Shown here: positions 5,175-8,364 of the stretch, piece by piece
Layout: every line of letters starts with the position of its first letter
Numbering within the stretch: position 1 is the stretch's first letter
Assembly: GCA_002509495.1 (NCBI GenBank)
Contig: DAEV01000026.1
Span: forward strand, 453-8,816
DNA: 8,364 nucleotides
Origin: Methanolinea sp. UBA473
GTDB lineage: Archaea; Halobacteriota; Methanomicrobia; Methanomicrobiales; Methanospirillaceae
Direction of reading: 5' to 3'
Made by a program: the position numbers and the translations under genes
The notes under the pieces: generated by a model
Told to the model about the DNA's origin: nothing
The model's database searches: none
The model's input: the letters and a program-made list of their open reading frames with translations, nothing else

Positions 5175-5944
5175 AGATCCGCCCGTTCTTCTCCTCCTCG
5201 TCCAAGGTCTGGGAGGACATCGCCTGGATTTACGGGATCGAGGGCGCAGGGTACCCTGGATGGGAGATCGTGGCGGACGGCAACTACAGGCTCGATGTCC
5301 CGGAGAACGTCCTCCGGATCGACGAAGCAATCTCGTCCACCGGCCTTTCGATCACGGTCCATGCGCCGTATGGGGACCTGAACCTGGCCACCCTCAATTA
5401 TCCCATATGGAGGGAGTCCATCCGGCAGGTCACCACCTGCATCGAGAAGGCGAGCGTCTGGACGGACAGGGTTACCCTCCACCCGGGATACCTCTCTCCC
5501 GTCGGCAAGATGATGCCGGACCGTGCCTGGATGCAGCAGAAAGATGCGCTGGTGGAGATCGGGAGGCAGGCAGCGGAATTCGGCGTAACAGCCTGCCTCG
5601 AGAACATGATCTCCCTCCGGGAGTTCCTGTGCAGGTCTCCGGGGGAACTTCTGGGCATGGTCGACGGGATCGAGGGGATCGGCATCACCGTCGACCTCGG
5701 CCATGCCAATACCGTGGGCATGGTGAAGGAGTTCCTCCCCCTCCTTCCCCGCGCGAGCCACCTCCATGTCCATGACAACCACGGGGAATCGGACGAACAT
5801 CTCGCCGTAGGGGAGGGGACGATCGACTGGTCCCTGGCCGGCCCCGAGATTGCCAAGAGCTACTCGGGGGTCCTGGTGGTCGAGGGCAGGTCAATCGAAG
5901 AGGGAGAAAGAAGCCTTCGCGTTGTGCAGGGGTGGTTGTCATAA
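5171..5944 (+). CDS. Xylose isomerase-like TIM barrel protein (sugar phosphate isomerase/epimerase or endonuclease IV superfamily)
   Basis: This 257-residue cytoplasmic protein belongs to the metal-dependent TIM-barrel superfamily that includes sugar isomerases and endonuclease IV. Likely metal or catalytic residues sit at strand ends in the usual order: His64 in HAPYGDLN, His104 in LHPG, Glu144 in CLENM, Asp175 and His178 in DLGHAN, His199 and His201 in HLHVHDNHG, Glu215 in GEGTIDW and Glu238 in VVEGR. The length is normal for the short archaeal members. Substrate and reaction cannot be read from sequence; the N-terminus MKIRPFFSSSSK does not point to a known subgroup. The ATG at 5171 overlaps the previous stop and has a strong Shine-Dalgarno. 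Its end overlaps the RNase Z start by 13 bases, so it is inside the operon. Confidence 0.85.
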   Translation: MKIRPFFSSSSKVWEDIAWIYGIEGAGYPGWEIVADGNYRLDVPENVLRIDEAISSTGLSITVHAPYGDLNLATLNYPIWRESIRQVTTCIEKASVWTDRVTLHPGYLSPVGKMMPDRAWMQQKDALVEIGRQAAEFGVTACLENMISLREFLCRSPGELLGMVDGIEGIGITVDLGHANTVGMVKEFLPLLPRASHLHVHDNHGESDEHLAVGEGTIDWSLAGPEIAKSYSGVLVVEGRSIEEGERSLRVVQGWLS

Positions 5945-6882
5945 GCGGAGAGACCCTTCACGTCTATTTCCTTGGAACTGCCGGGGCGCTTCCCACGCCT
6001 CTCCGCAATCCCCCCTGCATCATGGTCAGGCGGGGGCATACCACCCTCCTCTTCGATTGCGGGGAGGGGGCACAGCAGCAGATGATGCGGGCCCGGACCG
6101 GCTTTCTGGTGGACGCCATCTTCATCACCCACTGGCACGCGGACCACTTCCTGGGGATTGTCGGGCTCGCCCAGACCCTGTCGTTCATGGGCCGGACGGA
6201 TCCCCTCACCATCTATGGGCCGGAGTGGGTCCACGAGGCTGTCTCGGCGATCCGGGGGATGTCGCGGTACAACGTGAAGTTCCCGATCCAGTCCGTGGAC
6301 CTCCGCCACGGATCCACGATCCGGTTCGACGGGTTTTCCGTCCGGGCATTCGAGACGATCCACGGCCTTGCGAGCATCGGCTATATCCTCGAGGAGGACC
6401 CGCGTCCCGGAAGGTTCAACCGGCAGCAGGCGATCGACCTCGGGGTCCCCCCAGGACCCCTTTTCGGGAAGCTGCAGCGGGGAGAGTCGATCTGCATCGT
6501 ACGCGACGGTACCGGAGTAAATGTCTCCCCGGGAGATGTGATGGGCCCGGAACGTCCCGGGAGGAAGATCGTGTATACGGGGGATACCCGGCCCGTCCAC
6601 TCCCGCATCGCGGGGATTGCCGGCGATCCCGACCTGCTGATCCACGACGCCACGTACGACAACCAGTCCCTGGACCGTGCCAGGGAGGTATACCATACGA
6701 CGGCAGGAGAGGCCGGGGAGGCCGCTCTCGCACTGAATGCCCGGCTCCTCGCCCTCGTCCATATCAGTTCACGGTACACCACGACCGCCGGCCACATCCG
6801 GGATGCAACCGCTGCCTTCCCGGGCAGGGTCCTCGCACCTTCGGACCTCGACGTCCTCGAGATCCCGTTCCGGGATGCGTGA
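5932..6882 (+). CDS. rnz: Ribonuclease Z (tRNA 3' endonuclease)
   Basis: RNase Z removes the 3' trailer of precursor tRNAs so that CCA can be added. The 316-residue protein, normal for the short form, has a metallo-beta-lactamase fold with all key motifs: FLGTAGALPTP near the N-terminus, THWHADH (His67, His69, Asp71, His72), the conserved His144 in ETIHGLASIGY, the GVPPGPLFGKL signature (171-181), TGDT with Asp218, HDATYD (238-243) as the HEAT loop, YHTTAGEA (254-261) as the HST loop, and His277 in ALVHISS. The start is GTG at 5932, overlapping the upstream gene by 13 bases; no ATG is available before residue 31 and no good Shine-Dalgarno is present, which suggests translational coupling. It is the last gene of the operon; a 142-base gap follows. 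Confidence 0.95.
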   Translation: MVVISGETLHVYFLGTAGALPTPLRNPPCIMVRRGHTTLLFDCGEGAQQQMMRARTGFLVDAIFITHWHADHFLGIVGLAQTLSFMGRTDPLTIYGPEWVHEAVSAIRGMSRYNVKFPIQSVDLRHGSTIRFDGFSVRAFETIHGLASIGYILEEDPRPGRFNRQQAIDLGVPPGPLFGKLQRGESICIVRDGTGVNVSPGDVMGPERPGRKIVYTGDTRPVHSRIAGIAGDPDLLIHDATYDNQSLDRAREVYHTTAGEAGEAALALNARLLALVHISSRYTTTAGHIRDATAAFPGRVLAPSDLDVLEIPFRDA

Positions 6883-6926
6883 ACGGGCGGGATAGATCGC
6901 GATCACCCTGATATCCGGGGGGACGA

Positions 6927-6960
6927 TTACCATTAGGTAAATAAAGTCCATACCCCTAAT
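6927..6960. promoter_or_regulatory. Overlapping small dyads upstream of the DHH promoter
   Basis: TTACC-N4-GGTAA (6927-6940) shares bases with ATTAGG-N17-CCTAAT (6932-6937 and 6955-6960), which abuts the TATA box. The position suits a repressor or BRE-flanking site, but the arms are only 5-6 bases. Confidence 0.3.
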
Positions 6961-6961
6961 T

Positions 6962-6969
6962 CTATATAG
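6962..6969 (+). promoter_or_regulatory. TATA box of the DHH gene inside a 14-base palindrome
   Basis: CTATATAG is centred in the perfect palindrome ATTCTATATAGAAT (6959-6972). Transcription should start near 6990-6995, leaving a leader of about 30 bases. The octamer is the same as in front of the TPR gene. Confidence 0.75.
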
Positions 6970-7015
6970 AATCGGGCATGAATCCGGGCCAAGATGATGA
7001 GAATACAAGAGAATC

Positions 7016-7020
7016 GGTGG
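7016..7020 (+). promoter_or_regulatory. Shine-Dalgarno of the DHH gene
   Basis: GGTGG stands four bases before the ATG at 7025. Together with the in-frame stop at 6998-7000 it fixes the start codon. Confidence 0.7.
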
Positions 7021-7024
7021 AATA

Positions 7025-8364
7025 ATGTCAGAAGATGATATCGTCGTATACCGCATGTCCCCCTCCTGCGACCTTGGAGATGTCGAGGTGGGGAAGATCT
7101 ATATCGGCCGTGTGCAGGGATTCGCGAACTTCGGCACATTCGTACAATTGAACGACAGGGTGAAGGGGCTCGTCCACAAGAGCAATGCACGCACCGCGCA
7201 CAAGGAGCGCGAAAACATCCTTGTGCAGGTGAACAACATCAGGAACAACGGCAATATCGATCTCGAAGAGGTCACCTACCCGGTCTATACCGTGGTGATG
7301 GTGGAGAAGAAATCCTCGGCCGTCCGGCTCTCCGAGCTCGGGAGCAAGGTGGGCAGGACGGTCAGGATCGAGGGGGAGATCGCACAGATCAAGCAGACCA
7401 GCGGTCCCACCATCTTTACCCTCGTGGACGAATCCGGGACCGAGAATGCGGCCGCATTCGTAGAAGCAGGAGTCCGTGCCTACCCTGAGGCGGAACTCGG
7501 CGACCTGGTACGGATCGTGGGAGAGGTGATGAAACGGCAGAACCAGTTGCAGATCGAGGTGGACAGCCTGGCAATCCTCGCCGGAGAGGAGGCGGAAGGG
7601 GTCCGGGATCGGATCGAGAAGGCCCTGGAACTCCGTTCGGAACCTGCCGAGATCCCGCTGCTGGTCAGGAGCGAGGTGCTGGAACGGTTGCGCCCGGAGA
7701 TGAGGAAGATCGCCCGGATCGTCCGGAAGGCAGTTTTCACTGCGCAGCCGATCCTCCTTCGCCACCATGCAGACGCCGATGGCATCTGTTCGGGGGTTGC
7801 CATCGAGCAGGCGGTCACCTCCCTGATCAGGGAGTCCGGGGGCGACTTCGATTCGGATTATTTCCTCTTCAAGCGGGCCCCCTCAAAGGCCCCGTTCTAC
7901 GAGATAGAGGACATCACGAGGGACCTTGACTTTGCGTTGAAAGACCACGCGAGGTTCGGCCAGAAGATGCCGCTGATCCTCCTCACCGACAATGGGTCGA
8001 CCGAGGAGGATCTCCCCTCCCTTAAGGTCGCTCAGGTGTACGGGCTGTCCATCATCGTCATCGACCACCACCACCCCGATGCGATCGTGGACCAGTATCT
8101 CGCCGGGCACGTCAATCCCTATCACGTCGGCGGCGACTTCGGGATCACTGCGGGAATGCTGGGGACCGAGATCGCCCGCCTGATCAACCCGGCCGCAGAA
8201 AAGCTGATCCGGCACCTTCCTGCGGTGGCAGGAGTCGGCGACAGGAGCGAGGCGCCGGAGAGGGCCCTCTTCCTCGCGCTTGTTTCGGATACCTATACCG
8301 AACAGGACTGCAAGGATATCGCCCAGGCCCTGGACTACCAGCAGTTCTGGCTCCGGTTCAACGA
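7025..8364 (+). CDS. S1/OB-fold DHH-family RecJ-like phosphoesterase, partial (runs off right edge)
   Basis: The first 446 residues are visible. Residues about 17-82 form an S1 RNA-binding-like domain (VGKIYIGRVQGFANFGTFVQ; VKGLVHKSN). Residues about 105-185 are an OB-fold (GRTVRIEGEIAQIKQTSGPT; VRIVGEVMKRQNQLQIEV). The DHH phosphoesterase core starts near 230 with HHADADGICSG (247-257), LTDNGS (320-325, Asp322), the hallmark DHHHP (347-351), the glycine-rich VNPYHVGGDFGITAG and GVGDRSE (403-409). This order matches archaeal RecJ-related proteins (COG1107 type), two-metal enzymes that degrade nucleic acids or related phosphodiesters. Known members of that group often begin with a DnaJ-like zinc finger; here only Cys15 is found, and an in-frame stop at 6998-7000 rules out a longer start. 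A strong TATA box and a Shine-Dalgarno lie upstream, so it is transcribed separately from RNase Z. Substrate is not determined. Confidence 0.88.
   Translation, partial: MSEDDIVVYRMSPSCDLGDVEVGKIYIGRVQGFANFGTFVQLNDRVKGLVHKSNARTAHKERENILVQVNNIRNNGNIDLEEVTYPVYTVVMVEKKSSAVRLSELGSKVGRTVRIEGEIAQIKQTSGPTIFTLVDESGTENAAAFVEAGVRAYPEAELGDLVRIVGEVMKRQNQLQIEVDSLAILAGEEAEGVRDRIEKALELRSEPAEIPLLVRSEVLERLRPEMRKIARIVRKAVFTAQPILLRHHADADGICSGVAIEQAVTSLIRESGGDFDSDYFLFKRAPSKAPFYEIEDITRDLDFALKDHARFGQKMPLILLTDNGSTEEDLPSLKVAQVYGLSIIVIDHHHPDAIVDQYLAGHVNPYHVGGDFGITAGMLGTEIARLINPAAEKLIRHLPAVAGVGDRSEAPERALFLALVSDTYTEQDCKDIAQALDYQQFWLRFN

Noticed and set aside
4835..5944. 369-residue version of the TIM-barrel gene
   Set aside because: The extra N-terminus is the UPF0200 gene read in another frame; the ATG at 5171 has a strong Shine-Dalgarno and the family start.
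6895..6904. GATCGCGATC palindrome behind RNase Z as terminator
   Set aside because: It is short, has no spacer and no T-run; such GATC-rich palindromes are frequent in this GC-rich DNA.
1..8364. CRISPR array, tRNA or rRNA gene, insertion sequence
   Set aside because: No regularly spaced repeats, no tRNA-like cloverleaf or rRNA pattern and no transposase were recognised when reading both strands.

Overview
The window looks like a chromosomal segment of a methanogenic archaeon, most likely a member of Methanomicrobiales. The evidence is the high-GC coding sequence with AT-rich promoter islands, archaeal TATA boxes (CTATATAG), Shine-Dalgarno sites of the GGAGGT/GGTGAT type, and a gene set typical of that group: a kinase-less HTH-PAS-GAF sensor, a UPF0200 nucleotide kinase-like protein, an archaeal RNase Z, and an S1/OB/DHH RecJ-like protein. 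The genus cannot be fixed from sequence reading alone. No tRNA, rRNA, CRISPR array, transposase or phage gene was seen.

Layout. Bases 1-388 (minus) are the N-terminal part of thiC, which runs off the left edge. Bases 389-726 are a non-coding gap holding two interlocked inverted repeats upstream of thiC. Bases 727-2772 (minus) encode a 681-residue HTH-PAS-PAS-GAF-GAF sensor with no kinase domain. Bases 2773-3182 are a divergent intergenic region with an AT-rich island, a clear TATA box and a leader that can fold in two exclusive ways. Bases 3183-3527 (plus) encode a small TPR protein. Bases 3517-3781 are crowded with perfect hairpins, one followed by a T6 run, and form the boundary before the next operon.

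Bases 3839-6882 (plus) are a tightly packed, overlapping four-gene operon: a radical SAM activase of the NrdG2 type, a UPF0200 P-loop protein, a xylose-isomerase-like TIM barrel, and RNase Z. Overlaps are 41, 4 and 13 bases, so co-transcription and translational coupling are likely. A 142-base gap with a strong TATA box then leads to an S1-OB-DHH protein (7025 to beyond the right edge).

How it works together. thiC makes the pyrimidine half of thiamine. The operon mixes anaerobic radical chemistry, nucleotide or cofactor phosphorylation, sugar-type isomerisation and tRNA 3' end maturation, with a RecJ-like nuclease next door; a shared pathway is not evident. Most genes are ordinary for a methanogen. 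The unexplained material is mostly non-coding: the interlocked repeats upstream of thiC, the TPR leader, and the hairpin cluster behind the TPR gene. I did not find a clearly new defence system or mobile system.
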